A DNA stretch of 58,147 bases from Pseudomonadota bacterium (GTDB lineage Bacteria > Pseudomonadota > Alphaproteobacteria > Reyranellales > Reyranellaceae). This document shows positions 1 through 8,526 of this stretch, one piece after another. Numbering within the stretch: position 1 is the stretch's first letter; every line of letters begins with the position of its first letter. The stretch covers positions 1-58,147 of the forward strand of contig JAFEFG010000013.1 in NCBI GenBank assembly GCA_018240685.1, given 5' to 3'. The translations under genes were made by a program, and so were the position numbers. The notes under the pieces were generated by a model, which was not told the DNA's origin, did not search any database, and saw only the letters and a list, made by a program, of their open reading frames with translations.

Positions 1-560
1 GGATTGAGGAGGTTGTAGACGACCTGCATGGTGTCGAAGGCGCCGGTCTCGACAGCCTCGAGAAGCGCCGGCGTCTCGCCGACGCCGCTGAAGCCGATGA
101 AGCGCGTCTTGCCGGCCTCCTGCTGGCGCCGCATCGCCGGCACGACCTCGTTCAAGGCGATGTCGATCGCCATATGGTCGTCCGCATCGCGCGCGACCAG
201 CGGGTTGTGGAGCTGGAGGAGATCGACGTGATCGCGGCCCAGCCGCCGCAGGCTCTCGTCCATCGACCGGGCGACGAAGCCGGCGATGTCCGCGCGGTCC
301 GCCGCCTTGAGCCGGACCTTGGTGCCGATCACCACATCGGACTTCAACGCCTTGAGGATGCGCCCGAGATTGCGCTCCGATTCGCCGTTGCCGTAGAGCG
401 GCGCGGTATCGATGTAGTTGATGCCGAGTTCGAGCGCGCGGGCCACCGCCCGCTCCTGATCGGCCGCCACCCCCTTTGTCATCAGGCCGCCGACGGCGCC
501 TGCGCCGAAGCCGAGAACCGAGATATCGAGACCCGTTCTTCCCAGCCGGCGGCACTGCAT
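1..560 (-). CDS. Aldo/keto reductase, N-terminal part (runs off window)
   Basis: NAD(P)H-dependent oxidoreductase of the aldo/keto reductase superfamily. The visible 186 residues begin MQCRRLGRTGLDISVLGFG, the usual strand-rich opening, and show the catalytic tetrad surroundings: Asp and Tyr in YIDTAPLYGNGESE, Lys in VVIGTKV, and His in DHVDLLQLHN. The gene is cut by the window edge, so roughly the C-terminal third is not seen. Its ATG overlaps the stop of the upstream monooxygenase-like gene by one base (TGATG), so the two are probably co-translated. Substrate cannot be told; D-threo-aldose/L-fucose dehydrogenase-like members share this opening. Confidence 0.9.
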   Translation of the reverse strand, partial: MQCRRLGRTGLDISVLGFGAGAVGGLMTKGVAADQERAVARALELGINYIDTAPLYGNGESERNLGRILKALKSDVVIGTKVRLKAADRADIAGFVARSMDESLRRLGRDHVDLLQLHNPLVARDADDHMAIDIALNEVVPAMRRQQEAGKTRFIGFSGVGETPALLEAVETGAFDTMQVVYNLLN

Positions 561-877
561 CAGTCCTCTCCCTCGACCCGGACCGCCCCCGTCTCGTTGT
601 CCACCACGACATGGCTGTCGTAGTAGGTGACCTTGGGCCGGGCGCCGAAACGCGCTTCCATCTGGCGCTCCCACTCCGGCGTGTACCAGGCGCGTGCCGC
701 CGCCTCGGACTCCCAGAGATACACGCCGCCGCCGCCCGCCTCTCCGTTCAGATAGTATTTTCTCAGCAGCCCTTTGGCGCCGAGCGCGGTATAGGTCGGC
801 GCCGACTTGCGCGCCGCCTCGACGGCGGCGTCACGGGGACGCTTGGTCATGGGGATCTGGACGATGGCGACGAACAT
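560..877 (-). CDS. Small YdhR-like monooxygenase-family protein
   Basis: A 105-residue protein resembling the YdhR family of small dimeric alpha+beta-barrel proteins (putative monooxygenases). It starts MFVAIVQIPMTKRP and contains GGVYLWESEAAARAWY, the family-like segment in which an aromatic-rich strand precedes the helix. A longer reading frame extends upstream to 931 but the ATG at 877 fits the family length. It is translationally coupled to the aldo/keto reductase (one-base overlap) and divergent from the HAD dehalogenase gene, with a 52-bp gap that must hold both promoters. The reaction is unknown; the family is small and often linked to aromatic or quinone compounds. Confidence 0.7.
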   Translation of the reverse strand: MFVAIVQIPMTKRPRDAAVEAARKSAPTYTALGAKGLLRKYYLNGEAGGGGVYLWESEAAARAWYTPEWERQMEARFGARPKVTYYDSHVVVDNETGAVRVEGED

Positions 878-929
878 GCCGACCAGCCTACGGCCATCCG
901 CCGCCCCGGGCAAATCGCGGGAGGAGCAC

Positions 930-1619
930 ATGACGGGCGCGATGCTGTCCGATATCGAACTCTGCGTGTTCGACGCCTATGGCACGCTCTACGACTTCAA
1001 CTCGGCCGTCGCGCGCCATCGCGTCACGATCGGTGCCAAGGCCGATTCGCTGACCGAGATGTGGCGCAGCAAGCAGATCCAGTACACCTGGCTGCGCAAC
1101 AGCATGGGCGTCTACGCGAAATTCTGGGATGTGACGGGCGCGGCGCTCGATCACTGCCTCGCCGCCCATGGCATCGCCGACCGCTCCGTCCATGACGCGC
1201 TGATGGGCGCCTACCTCGCGCTCGATCCCTTCCCCGAGGTTCCCGCCACCCTTGCGCAGCTGAAGCGCGCCGGCACCCGTCTTGCCATCCTGTCGAACGG
1301 CAATTCCGAGATGCTCGACCCGATGGTCGAGGCGTCCGGATTGGCGGACGCTTTCGAGGCGGTCCTGAGCGTCGATGCCGTCGGCGTCTTCAAGCCGGAT
1401 GCCCGCGTCTATCGCCTGGTCGAGGCACGCTGCGGCGTGAAGCCCGGCAAGGTGTGCTTCCTGTCGTCGAACTGCTGGGACGCACACGGCGCGGCGCATT
1501 TCGGCTTCTCCACCGTGTGGGTGAACCGCGCCGGCGCCCCCGACGACGCCCTGCCCGGAAAGCCCGTCGCCCGGATCAACGACCTGTCGCAACTTCCTTC
1601 CCTGCTCGGTGTGTCCTGA
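930..1619 (+). CDS. HAD-family haloacid dehalogenase, type II
   Basis: A 229-residue hydrolase of the L-2-haloacid dehalogenase subgroup of the HAD superfamily, which would release halide from 2-haloalkanoates through an aspartyl ester. Motif I is VFDAYGTLYD with nucleophile Asp15; the dehalogenase-type YTWLRNSMGVYAKFW cap segment, motif II LSNGNSE, motif III Lys in VFKPDARVY and the diagnostic FLSSNCWDAHGAAHFGF follow in order. The start at 930 is chosen because GGGAGGAG lies just upstream; an in-frame upstream ATG at 807 would overlap the divergent gene. It overlaps the next gene by one base (TGATG). Many such chromosomal proteins act on unknown phosphate or halo compounds. Confidence 0.88.
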   Translation: MTGAMLSDIELCVFDAYGTLYDFNSAVARHRVTIGAKADSLTEMWRSKQIQYTWLRNSMGVYAKFWDVTGAALDHCLAAHGIADRSVHDALMGAYLALDPFPEVPATLAQLKRAGTRLAILSNGNSEMLDPMVEASGLADAFEAVLSVDAVGVFKPDARVYRLVEARCGVKPGKVCFLSSNCWDAHGAAHFGFSTVWVNRAGAPDDALPGKPVARINDLSQLPSLLGVS

Positions 1620-2608
1620 TGTCCCCGCTTCCCACCTTCGCCGATGTCCAAGCCGCCGCCCGCCGCCTCGAGGGCATCACCGTGCGGACGCCGCTCCTCG
1701 AGAACGACCGTGTCAATGCCAGGCTCGGCGGACGGCTGTTCATCAAGGCCGAGTGCCTGCAGCGCACCGGCTCCTTCAAGCTGCGCGGCGCCTACAACTT
1801 CCTGGCCTGCATGAGCGACGCCGAGCGCCGCAACGGCGTGGTCGGCTGGTCCTCCGGCAACCACGCCCAGGGCCTCGCCGAAGCCGCGCGACTGATGGGC
1901 ATCAAGGCGACGATCGTCATGCCGGCCGACGCGCCGGCCCTGAAGGTCGCCAATACGCGCGCTTCCGGTGCCGAAGTCGTACTCTACGATCGCGTCAAGG
2001 ACAGCCGCGAGGAGATCGGCTTTGGCATCGCGAAGAAGACCGGCGCCACGGTCGTGCCGCCCTACGATCATCCCTGGATCCTGACCGGCCAGGGCACAGC
2101 GGGATTGGAACTCGCCGAGCAGGCCAAGGCGCTGGGCGTCACGCTCGATGCCGTGGCCGCCCCCTGCTCGGGCGGTGGCCTCGCCACCGGCGTGGCGCTC
2201 GGCGTCAAGGGCATCAGCCCCTCGACGACGGTGCATGCCGGCGAGCCTGCGGGCTTCGACGACATGACGCGCTCGCTCGCCGCGGGCGAGAAGCGGCGCA
2301 ATGCGAAGCTGTCGGGCTCGATCTGCGACGCCCTGCTGGCGCCTGAGCCCGGCGACGTGACCTTCCCGCTGGCGCAGCAGGTCCTGGGGCCGGGACTCGT
2401 CGTCACCGACGACGAGGTGCTCGATGCGATGGAAGTAGCCTTCCGCGAGTTCAAGATCGTGGTCGAGCCGGGCGGCGCGGTGGCGCTGGCCGCGGCGCTT
2501 ACGGGCAAGCTGCCGATGAAGGGCCGCACCGTCGCCGTCGTCTGCTCCGGCGGCAACGTCGATCACGCGACCTACATCCGGGCGCTCGGCCGCCGCCCGA
2601 ACATATGA
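1619..2608 (+). CDS. PLP-dependent threonine/serine dehydratase
   Basis: A 329-residue fold-type II PLP enzyme that should deaminate L-threonine (or L-serine) to 2-oxobutyrate (or pyruvate). The Schiff-base lysine is Lys54 in GSFKLRGAYN, and the phosphate-binding loop is SGGGLATG. The chain ends after the catalytic domain, so there is no C-terminal ACT regulatory domain; this fits the catabolic threonine dehydratase/serine racemase type rather than biosynthetic IlvA (about 500 residues). Start ATG overlaps the dehalogenase stop by one base and its own stop overlaps the cyclase start (ATGA), so the three genes form one operon. Confidence 0.88.
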   Translation: MSPLPTFADVQAAARRLEGITVRTPLLENDRVNARLGGRLFIKAECLQRTGSFKLRGAYNFLACMSDAERRNGVVGWSSGNHAQGLAEAARLMGIKATIVMPADAPALKVANTRASGAEVVLYDRVKDSREEIGFGIAKKTGATVVPPYDHPWILTGQGTAGLELAEQAKALGVTLDAVAAPCSGGGLATGVALGVKGISPSTTVHAGEPAGFDDMTRSLAAGEKRRNAKLSGSICDALLAPEPGDVTFPLAQQVLGPGLVVTDDEVLDAMEVAFREFKIVVEPGGAVALAAALTGKLPMKGRTVAVVCSGGNVDHATYIRALGRRPNI

Positions 2609-3630
2609 GCCTGTCGCGCCGCGCCCGCCGCGAGTGGCGGATCGTCCTGTGGGTCAGCGTCATCAGCGCGGCCGCGAGCGTCTGGTTCACCTCTCGCGTG
2701 GTCCCCGACGACCCCATACTGCATTCGATCCTGGAGGGCGTCGCGACATCTCTGCTGATCGCCACGCCGATCGTGCTCATCGAGCTCAAGGGCGACAGGA
2801 TGGCGAGCCTGCGCCGGCTGAGGCGGCTGCCCCTCGCGCTCTACTTCACCGTCAAGGTGCTCTTCTACTTCGTCATCATCGTCGGCGGCCTCGTGCTGTC
2901 GCGCTATTTCCTCTCGAGCGCCGGCGGGATTCGCTTCGACGAGACATTCCGCCACGCGCTCCTCTTCGCGATCGCCATGTCGGTGTTCGGCAACTTCGTC
3001 TTCGACATGACCGGCCTGCTCGGCCTGTCGACACTGAAGAGCCTGGTCACCGGCCGCTACGTCCAGCCGAGGCGCGAACAGCGCACCTTCCTCCTGATCG
3101 ACATGAAAAACTCGACCGGCGTGGCCGAGAAGCTGGGCCCGGTGCGTTTCCACGAGCTGCTGAACGCCTTCTTCCGCAACGTCAACGACGCCGCCCTGGA
3201 ATGCGAGGCGGAGATCCACAAGTATGTCGGCGACGAGGCCATCCTCACCTGGTCCGGCGAGGAAGCCCTGGCCGCCGGCGAGTGCCTGGCCTGCCCCTTC
3301 CTCGTGCGCGACTACATCGCCGCCAACCGCGAGACCTACATGAGCCGCTTCGGCCTGGTGCCCGAGTTCCGCGCCGCCATCCATTGCGGCGAGATCGTCG
3401 CCGGTGAAATCGGCGACGTGCGCCGCGAGATCGCCTTCGTCGGCGACACGCTGAACGTCGCGGCCCGCCTGCTGGACGCGGCCAAGGACCTGGGCCGGGA
3501 CGTCCTTGCCTCCCAGGACATCCTCAGGCGGACGCAGCTGCCGTCCGGCGTGAAGGCGGTCGAGCTGCCGACCCTGTCCATCCGCGGCCGCGCCGCCCCG
3601 CTCGCCGTCGCCGCGCTGACGCGGGCCTGA
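2605..3630 (+). CDS. Membrane-anchored class III adenylate/guanylate cyclase
   Basis: A 341-residue protein with three to four hydrophobic segments in the first 140 residues (about 13-30, 46-60, 79-102, 118-140) followed by a class III cyclase catalytic domain. The two metal-binding aspartates are visible in LLIDMKNST (Asp166) and KYVGDEAILTW (Asp210), and the transition-state Asn and Arg in FVGDTLNVAARLL (Asn284, Arg288), so the domain looks active. Lys206 and Asp281 sit at the base-specifying positions, which suggests ATP and cAMP, though this is inference. It overlaps the dehydratase stop by four bases. A cyclase inside an amino-acid dehydratase operon is unusual. Confidence 0.9.
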   Translation: MSLSRRARREWRIVLWVSVISAAASVWFTSRVVPDDPILHSILEGVATSLLIATPIVLIELKGDRMASLRRLRRLPLALYFTVKVLFYFVIIVGGLVLSRYFLSSAGGIRFDETFRHALLFAIAMSVFGNFVFDMTGLLGLSTLKSLVTGRYVQPRREQRTFLLIDMKNSTGVAEKLGPVRFHELLNAFFRNVNDAALECEAEIHKYVGDEAILTWSGEEALAAGECLACPFLVRDYIAANRETYMSRFGLVPEFRAAIHCGEIVAGEIGDVRREIAFVGDTLNVAARLLDAAKDLGRDVLASQDILRRTQLPSGVKAVELPTLSIRGRAAPLAVAALTRA

Positions 3631-3728
3631 AGCGCGATGACTTTTGCTTCGGCCGTCGTCCCCGCGCTCGTAGCGTCAGCCGCGCATGCGCCGGGACGAT
3701 GGTGTGATTTGACGAAAAGTCATCGCGC
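3631..3728. repeat. 98-bp nested palindrome between convergent genes
   Basis: The arms GCGCGATGACTTTT (3632-3645) and AAAAGTCATCGCGC (3715-3728) are perfect 14-base inverted repeats; inside them TCGTCCC (3656-3662) pairs with GGGACGA (3693-3699). The element fills the whole gap between the cyclase gene and livM and its right arm overlaps the livM stop codon. It may serve as a bidirectional terminator, or be a copy of a dispersed palindromic (REP/MITE-like) repeat. Confidence 0.6.
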
Positions 3729-4688
3729 GGAGAGCCGCGCCCGGACACGCTCAAGGGCGCTGCCCAGGATGCCCTTGGGCAGGAAGATGATGAACACCAC
3801 CAGCAGCACGCCGTAGATCAGGTTGTCCCAGCCGACGCCCTTGGTGCCGAAGCCGATGCGCAGCGCCTCCGCCATCAGGATGGTGATGACCGCGCCGACG
3901 GTCGGGCCGAGCGTGACGTAGAGACCGCCGACCACCGCCGCGAACACCATCTGCAGCGAGACCGAGATGCCGCTCACCGTGTCGGGCGTGATGAACATCT
4001 GGTACTGGCAATAGATCCCGCCCGCGAGCGCCGTCATCAGCGCGCTCAGCACGGTGATCTTGAGCTTCTCCGCCGTGACGTTGATGCCCGCCGCCGCCGC
4101 CGCATCCTCGTCCTCGGAGATCGCCTCCAGGGCTTGCCGGGCCATGCTGCGGTCGACGACCTGCCAGATCAGCAGCCCTGCCGCCCAGACGCCGAGCGCG
4201 ATCAGGTACCAGGTGGCCTTGTCGTCGAACTGGAGGGCGGCGAGCGCGCTGCCCGTGGCGCGGTCGGGCGTGTAGCCCAGCGACCCGCCGGTATAGTCGC
4301 GGCTCGCGATGATGATCTGCAGCACGATCCCCGAGAGGGCGAGCGTCACCAGCGCGAAGTAGTGTCCGGTAATGCGGAAGCGGAAGCAGGGATAGGCCAC
4401 GACCAGCGCCAGCAGGCCGGCGCACACCAGCGACGCCGGGATGCCGATCCAGGGCGAGATGCCGAGATGGTTCCACAGCAGCGCCGTCACGTAGGCGCCG
4501 ATGCCCATGAAGCCGCCGTGCCCCAGCGAGGTCAGGCCGAACCGGCCCATCATCGACCACGACGTGTAGGCGAACGACCAGATCAGGATCAGCACCAGGA
4601 TGTGCAGGTGATACGGATCGCGATGCACGAACGGCACGGCGATCAGAACGACCGCCGCGGCCGCCGCCGCGAGACGGCGGCCGTTCAC
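3720..4688 (-). CDS. livM: Branched-chain amino-acid-type ABC permease LivM
   Basis: A 322-residue inner-membrane permease, the LivM half of an HAAT-type ABC importer. It shows about nine to ten hydrophobic segments and the family signature SLGHGGFMGIGAYVTALLW near residue 50, plus the cytoplasmic loop EAISEDEDAAAAAGINV that contacts the ATPases. The start is GTG at 4688, which overlaps the livH stop (GTGA). It is the last gene of the livJ-like/livG/livF/livH/livM run. The substrate of these systems in alphaproteobacteria is often not a branched-chain amino acid but an amide, urea derivative or aromatic acid. Confidence 0.9.
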   Translation of the reverse strand: MNGRRLAAAAAAVVLIAVPFVHRDPYHLHILVLILIWSFAYTSWSMMGRFGLTSLGHGGFMGIGAYVTALLWNHLGISPWIGIPASLVCAGLLALVVAYPCFRFRITGHYFALVTLALSGIVLQIIIASRDYTGGSLGYTPDRATGSALAALQFDDKATWYLIALGVWAAGLLIWQVVDRSMARQALEAISEDEDAAAAAGINVTAEKLKITVLSALMTALAGGIYCQYQMFITPDTVSGISVSLQMVFAAVVGGLYVTLGPTVGAVITILMAEALRIGFGTKGVGWDNLIYGVLLVVFIIFLPKGILGSALERVRARLSAR

Positions 4689-5566
4689 GACCGCCTCGCC
4701 AGCAGCCCGGCCGGCCGCACGAACATCATCAGGATGAAGAAGCCGAAGGCCAGCACGTAGCCCCATTCCAGGTCCGCGAAGAGGCCGCCCAGCGAGATGA
4801 TCTCGGCGAACAGGAAGGCGGCCACGAAGCCGCCGACGAAATTGCCCAGCCCGCCCAGCACGCAGATCAGGAAGGTGATCGGCCCGAAGGAAAGGCCGAC
4901 GAACGGATGGACGTCGTACTGCAGGACCAGCAGGCAGGAGGCGAGCCCCGCCAGCGCGCCGCCCAGCGCCGAGGTGACGATGTAGATCCGCCGCGCGTCG
5001 ACGCCCATCAGCGCCATGATCTGCCGATCCTGCGCGATCGCCCGGATGGCCGTGCCGGTATAGGTGCGTGTCATGAAGACATAGACCGCCACCATGGCGA
5101 CCAGCGCCGCGCCGAAGGCGAGCAGGCGCGCGTAGCTGAAATGCATCTCGCCCACCGCGAGCACGGGAAGCTGGATCCCGATGTTGCGGAAGTCGATGCC
5201 GAAGAGGACGGTGGCCAGGCTCTGCAGGAAGAAAAGCACGCCGCCGGTGGCGAGAAGCTGGTTGATGGGCGGCGCCGAGAGCAGCGGCTGGATCACGAGG
5301 ACATGCAGCAGCGCGCCCATCCCGGCGACCAGCAGGATGCACAGCGGCGCGGCGAGCCAGTAGGAGACGTGAAATGCCGACACCAGGTAGTACATGCCGT
5401 ACATACCGACCATCACCAGTTCGGCGTAGCAGATCCACGTCACGTCGATGACGCCGAAGATCAGGTTCAGTCCGACCGCCAGCAGCGCCAGCAGCCCGCC
5501 CAGGAGGATGCCGTTGATGACGGCCTCCAGCAGGTAGATGTCGAAGATGTCGAGGAAATCCTGCAT
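4685..5566 (-). CDS. livH: Branched-chain amino-acid-type ABC permease LivH
   Basis: A 293-residue hydrophobic permease with the LivH pattern: GILLGGLLALLAVGLNLIFG at the N-terminus, the conserved loop TYTGTAIRAIAQDRQIMALM with the ATPase-coupling helix, and a closing LMMFVRPAGLLA. Eight or more membrane spans are evident. The start at 5566 is preceded by GAGGGACGGG at suitable distance; longer in-frame extensions upstream lie in the spacer after livF. It couples to livM through a GTGA overlap. Confidence 0.9.
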   Translation of the reverse strand: MQDFLDIFDIYLLEAVINGILLGGLLALLAVGLNLIFGVIDVTWICYAELVMVGMYGMYYLVSAFHVSYWLAAPLCILLVAGMGALLHVLVIQPLLSAPPINQLLATGGVLFFLQSLATVLFGIDFRNIGIQLPVLAVGEMHFSYARLLAFGAALVAMVAVYVFMTRTYTGTAIRAIAQDRQIMALMGVDARRIYIVTSALGGALAGLASCLLVLQYDVHPFVGLSFGPITFLICVLGGLGNFVGGFVAAFLFAEIISLGGLFADLEWGYVLAFGFFILMMFVRPAGLLARRS

Positions 5567-5628
5567 TACCCGTCCCTCAACGAGCCATGGATTCCGGGCG
5601 CCTGCGGCCCCGGCGGAGATGACGACGG

Positions 5629-6348
5629 TCAGACACCGAGATACGCCTGCCTGACGGTGTCGCTGGCGAGCAGTTCGTCCGACGTTCCCGAGGCGCGGAT
5701 GGTGCCGGCTTCGAGAAGGTAGGCGCGATCGACCGCATGCAGGACCTGCTGCACGTTCTGCTCGACGATCAGCACGGTGAGGCCGCTGGCGCGGATGCGT
5801 TTCACGAGCTCGAACACCTGCTGGACGATCACCGGCGCCAGCCCGGCCGACGGCTCGTCGAGGAGCAAGAGCTTCGGGTCGCTCATCAGGGCGCGGCCAA
5901 TGGCACACATCTGCTGCTCGCCGCCGGACATGGTGCCGGCAAACTGGCGCCGACGCTCCCTGAGACGCGGAAAGAGGTCGAACACGAATTCCAGTCGCTC
6001 GCCGTAGCGTGCCCGCGCCTGCGGCATGAAGGCGCCCATCCTGAGGTTGTCCTCCACCGACAGGCGGGGAAAGAGACGCCGGTTCTCCGGCACATGCGCG
6101 ATGCCGAGGCCGACGATCCGGTGCGGCGGCGTCGCCAGCACGTCCGTACCCTCCATCGAGACCGATCCCGCAGACGGACGGATGAGACCCGAGATCACCC
6201 GCATCAGGGTCGTCTTGCCGGCGCCGTTGGGCCCGATGACGCCGACAGCCTCGCCCGCCTTCACGGTCAGAGACACGTCGAACAGGGCCTGGAACCCGCC
6301 GTAGCCGGCATCGACGTTGCGCAGGTCGAGCATGCCGGTCGCGCTCAT
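5629..6348 (-). CDS. livF: ABC transporter ATPase LivF
   Basis: A 239-residue nucleotide-binding subunit. Walker A is GPNGAGKTT (about residues 37-45), the Q-loop/NRRLFPRLSVEDN segment follows, the signature is MSGGEQQM (usual LSGGQQQ), Walker B is LLLLDEPSAGLAP, and the switch histidine position is the EQN of VLIVEQNV, all typical of LivF rather than LivG. Its ATG overlaps the livG stop (ATGA). Confidence 0.92.
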   Translation of the reverse strand: MSATGMLDLRNVDAGYGGFQALFDVSLTVKAGEAVGVIGPNGAGKTTLMRVISGLIRPSAGSVSMEGTDVLATPPHRIVGLGIAHVPENRRLFPRLSVEDNLRMGAFMPQARARYGERLEFVFDLFPRLRERRRQFAGTMSGGEQQMCAIGRALMSDPKLLLLDEPSAGLAPVIVQQVFELVKRIRASGLTVLIVEQNVQQVLHAVDRAYLLEAGTIRASGTSDELLASDTVRQAYLGV

Positions 6349-7097
6349 CCGCGGCCGGCCGCCACGGCCTGCGCCGCCTGCGCGTCGCTGCCGAGATAGA
6401 CTTCGATGACGCGCGGATCGGCGGCGACGGCCGCCGGAAGCCCTTCGGATATCTTCTCGCCGTGATCGAGGACCATGACGCGGTCCACCACGCGCATCAG
6501 CACGCCCATGATGTGCTCGACCCAGATGATGGTGATGCCCAGCTCGTCGCGAATCCGGCGCAGCATGTCGGCGGCCTGATCCATCTCCTTCTCGTCGAGG
6601 CCGCCCAGGCTCTCGTCGGCCAGCAGAAGCTTCGGGCCCGTGGCGAGCGCCTTGGCGAGCTCGAGCTTCTTCAATCCGGCCGCGCCCAGCCCGTCGACCT
6701 TCGCGGCCCGGTCGGCGGGCAGGCCGACCAGGCCGAGGGCCCGCTCTGCCGCCTCGTTCGCCTTGGCGACGCTGTGGCGGTTCTGGCCGAAGTAGCCCGC
6801 CAGGGCGACGTTCTCGAACAGGGAGAGACGGCGAAAGGGACGCGGGATCTGGAACGTGCGCCCGACGCCCGCATTGATGATGCGATGCGGTGGCAGGCCG
6901 GCGATCTCGCGCCCGTCGAACTTGATCGATCCCGCCGTCGGCAACAGCGTCCCCGACAGGAGATTGAAGATCGTGCTCTTGCCCGAGCCGTTGGGGCCGA
7001 TCAGCCCCAGGATCTCGCCCGGCTCGACCCGGAACGACACGTTGTTGACCGCGGTGAAGCCGCCGAAGCGCTTCACCAGGCCCTCGACGACCAGCAC
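6345..7097 (-). CDS. livG: ABC transporter ATPase LivG
   Basis: A 250-residue nucleotide-binding subunit. Walker A GPNGSGKST, the LivG-typical GVGRTFQIPRPFRRLS segment, a diverged signature (GLGAAGLKKLELA where LSGGQ is expected) and Walker B LLLADESLGGLD are visible; the H-loop is in IIWVEHIMG. The divergent signature motif (no LSGGQ) is a real departure but is common in LivG members of this subgroup. GTG at 7097 is chosen as start because GAGGG lies 8-12 bases upstream and it gives the normal length; the open frame continues upstream into the end of the receptor gene. Confidence 0.9.
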   Translation of the reverse strand: MLVVEGLVKRFGGFTAVNNVSFRVEPGEILGLIGPNGSGKSTIFNLLSGTLLPTAGSIKFDGREIAGLPPHRIINAGVGRTFQIPRPFRRLSLFENVALAGYFGQNRHSVAKANEAAERALGLVGLPADRAAKVDGLGAAGLKKLELAKALATGPKLLLADESLGGLDEKEMDQAADMLRRIRDELGITIIWVEHIMGVLMRVVDRVMVLDHGEKISEGLPAAVAADPRVIEVYLGSDAQAAQAVAAGRG

Positions 7098-7123
7098 CGC
7101 GGAACCCTCTTCCCGCTCCCTCT

Positions 7124-8437
7124 CTACTTGTAGCTGTAGGTCATGCCGGCCGGCCACGGCAGCACGACGTCGCGCTGCGCCAGCTTCTTGGGCCACACGA
7201 CATAGGGCTTGTCGCCGATGTACTGGATGACGACCGGGTACGAGCGCTCGTTCTGGCCGGCGATCGGCGACTCCGGCGGCGCGAACTTCACCCCGAAACC
7301 GAGCATCGTCCCGCCTTCCGGGATGTCGACGTCGAGGGCCGCCTTGCGCAGGGCGTCGGGGTCGACGCCGCCGTACTTCTTGATGGCGACGGGCAGCACT
7401 TTCGTGAAGAACACGTACATGTTGCTGGCACCGATGCCGACATGGGCCGAGCGGATCGTCTGACCGGGCTTCAGCTTGTCGAACTCCTCGCCCACCATCT
7501 TCACGATCGGCTGCAGGGAGGGATCGATCGCCTTGGGATTGGCGATCCAGATCGAGACCGGATCCGTGTTGAAGAAGTACTCCGCGTGGCCGCCGAGGCT
7601 GTCGGCCAGCTTCTCGTAGACGCCGTAGCCCGCGCCCTGGCCGATGATCGCGCCGGTCTTGAAGCCCTGCTCGCGCGCCTGGCGCAGCAGCAGCGAGATG
7701 TCCGGATTGTAGCCGGTATGGAACACCACGTCGGGCCGCGCGCGCTTGAGCTTGGTCACCAGCGAGGAGAGATCGGGTGCGTTCGCCGAATACCCCTCCT
7801 TGAGGACGATGTTCATCCCCGCCTTCTTGACGCCCATCTCGTTGCCCTTGGCGACGTCGACGCCGTAGGCGCCATCCTCATGGATGATCGCCACGCGCAT
7901 GTCCTTCGGCTCCTTCCCGAAGTTCGACTTGGCGAGGCTTGCCACCATGTCCGTCGTGGTCAGGCCGTATTGCTGGCCGCTCGCCTGCGGACGGAACACG
8001 TACTTGTAGTGCTTGTTCTCGACGACACCGGTGGAGATGCAGGTCGTCATCCACATGAACTTGTGCATCTGCTCGACGCGCTGGGCGATGGGCACGCACT
8101 GCGCCGACGAATAGATGCCGGCGATCATGTCGACCTTTTCCTGCTCCATCAGCCGCACCGCCTCGTTGATGGCGACGTCGGGCTTGCTCTGGGCATCGGC
8201 ATAGACCGCCTCGATCTTGTATCCCTCGATCGGTCCCTGCTTGATGAAGTAGTCGTTCATGATCTTGACGCCGAGGTACTGCAGCTCGGAGCCACCGCCG
8301 GCCAGCGGACCGGTCAGGTCGAAGATCACGCCGATCTTGAATTTCTTCTCCTGCGCGGTGGCGGAGCCCGCCACGGCCAACGCAACGCTCAACGCCAATG
8401 CCCCTCCAACGAGGCGGCAGAGTCTGCCCATCGTCAT
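7124..8437 (-). CDS. ABC transporter periplasmic receptor, Liv/amide type
   Basis: A 437-residue type I periplasmic binding protein. The Sec signal peptide is clear (about residues 1-28, hydrophobic core ALALSVALAVAGS, cleavage near ATA-QE), and the mature part opens KKFKIGVIFDLTGPLAGGG, the standard first strand and ligand loop of Peripla_BP_6 receptors. It lies 26 bp upstream of livG and is preceded by its own good promoter (8476-8511), so it is the first gene of the transporter unit. Ligand unknown; the alkylsulfatase gene directly upstream makes a sulfate-ester-derived organic compound possible. Confidence 0.9.
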   Translation of the reverse strand: MTMGRLCRLVGGALALSVALAVAGSATAQEKKFKIGVIFDLTGPLAGGGSELQYLGVKIMNDYFIKQGPIEGYKIEAVYADAQSKPDVAINEAVRLMEQEKVDMIAGIYSSAQCVPIAQRVEQMHKFMWMTTCISTGVVENKHYKYVFRPQASGQQYGLTTTDMVASLAKSNFGKEPKDMRVAIIHEDGAYGVDVAKGNEMGVKKAGMNIVLKEGYSANAPDLSSLVTKLKRARPDVVFHTGYNPDISLLLRQAREQGFKTGAIIGQGAGYGVYEKLADSLGGHAEYFFNTDPVSIWIANPKAIDPSLQPIVKMVGEEFDKLKPGQTIRSAHVGIGASNMYVFFTKVLPVAIKKYGGVDPDALRKAALDVDIPEGGTMLGFGVKFAPPESPIAGQNERSYPVVIQYIGDKPYVVWPKKLAQRDVVLPWPAGMTYSYK

Positions 8438-8482
8438 CGCGTTTCTCCCTGTAACAGCACTTGCTTGTCGTTATTGGCGACC

Positions 8483-8511
8483 ATCACACGGGTCGCGCCG
8501 GACAATGTCAA
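8483..8511 (-). promoter_or_regulatory. Sigma-70-like promoter for the liv receptor gene
   Basis: On the minus strand a perfect -35 TTGACA (8511-8506) is separated by 17 bases from the -10 hexamer TGTGAT (8488-8483, four of six matches). Transcription would begin near 8476, about 40 bases before the receptor start codon. This suggests the transporter can be expressed independently of the upstream alkylsulfatase. Confidence 0.6.
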
Positions 8512-8526
8512 GCGCTGGACAGGGAT

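Noticed and set aside
807..929. Upstream ATG that would lengthen the HAD dehalogenase by 41 residues
   Set aside because: It would overlap the 5' end of the divergent monooxygenase-like gene, and the added sequence is Arg/Ser/Thr-rich without family likeness. The 930 start has a strong SD.
6670..6700. Possible inactivation of LivG through loss of the LSGGQ signature
   Set aside because: The region reads GLGAAGLKKLELA in frame with intact Walker A and B; several LivG relatives have a comparable diverged signature, so this is variation rather than decay.
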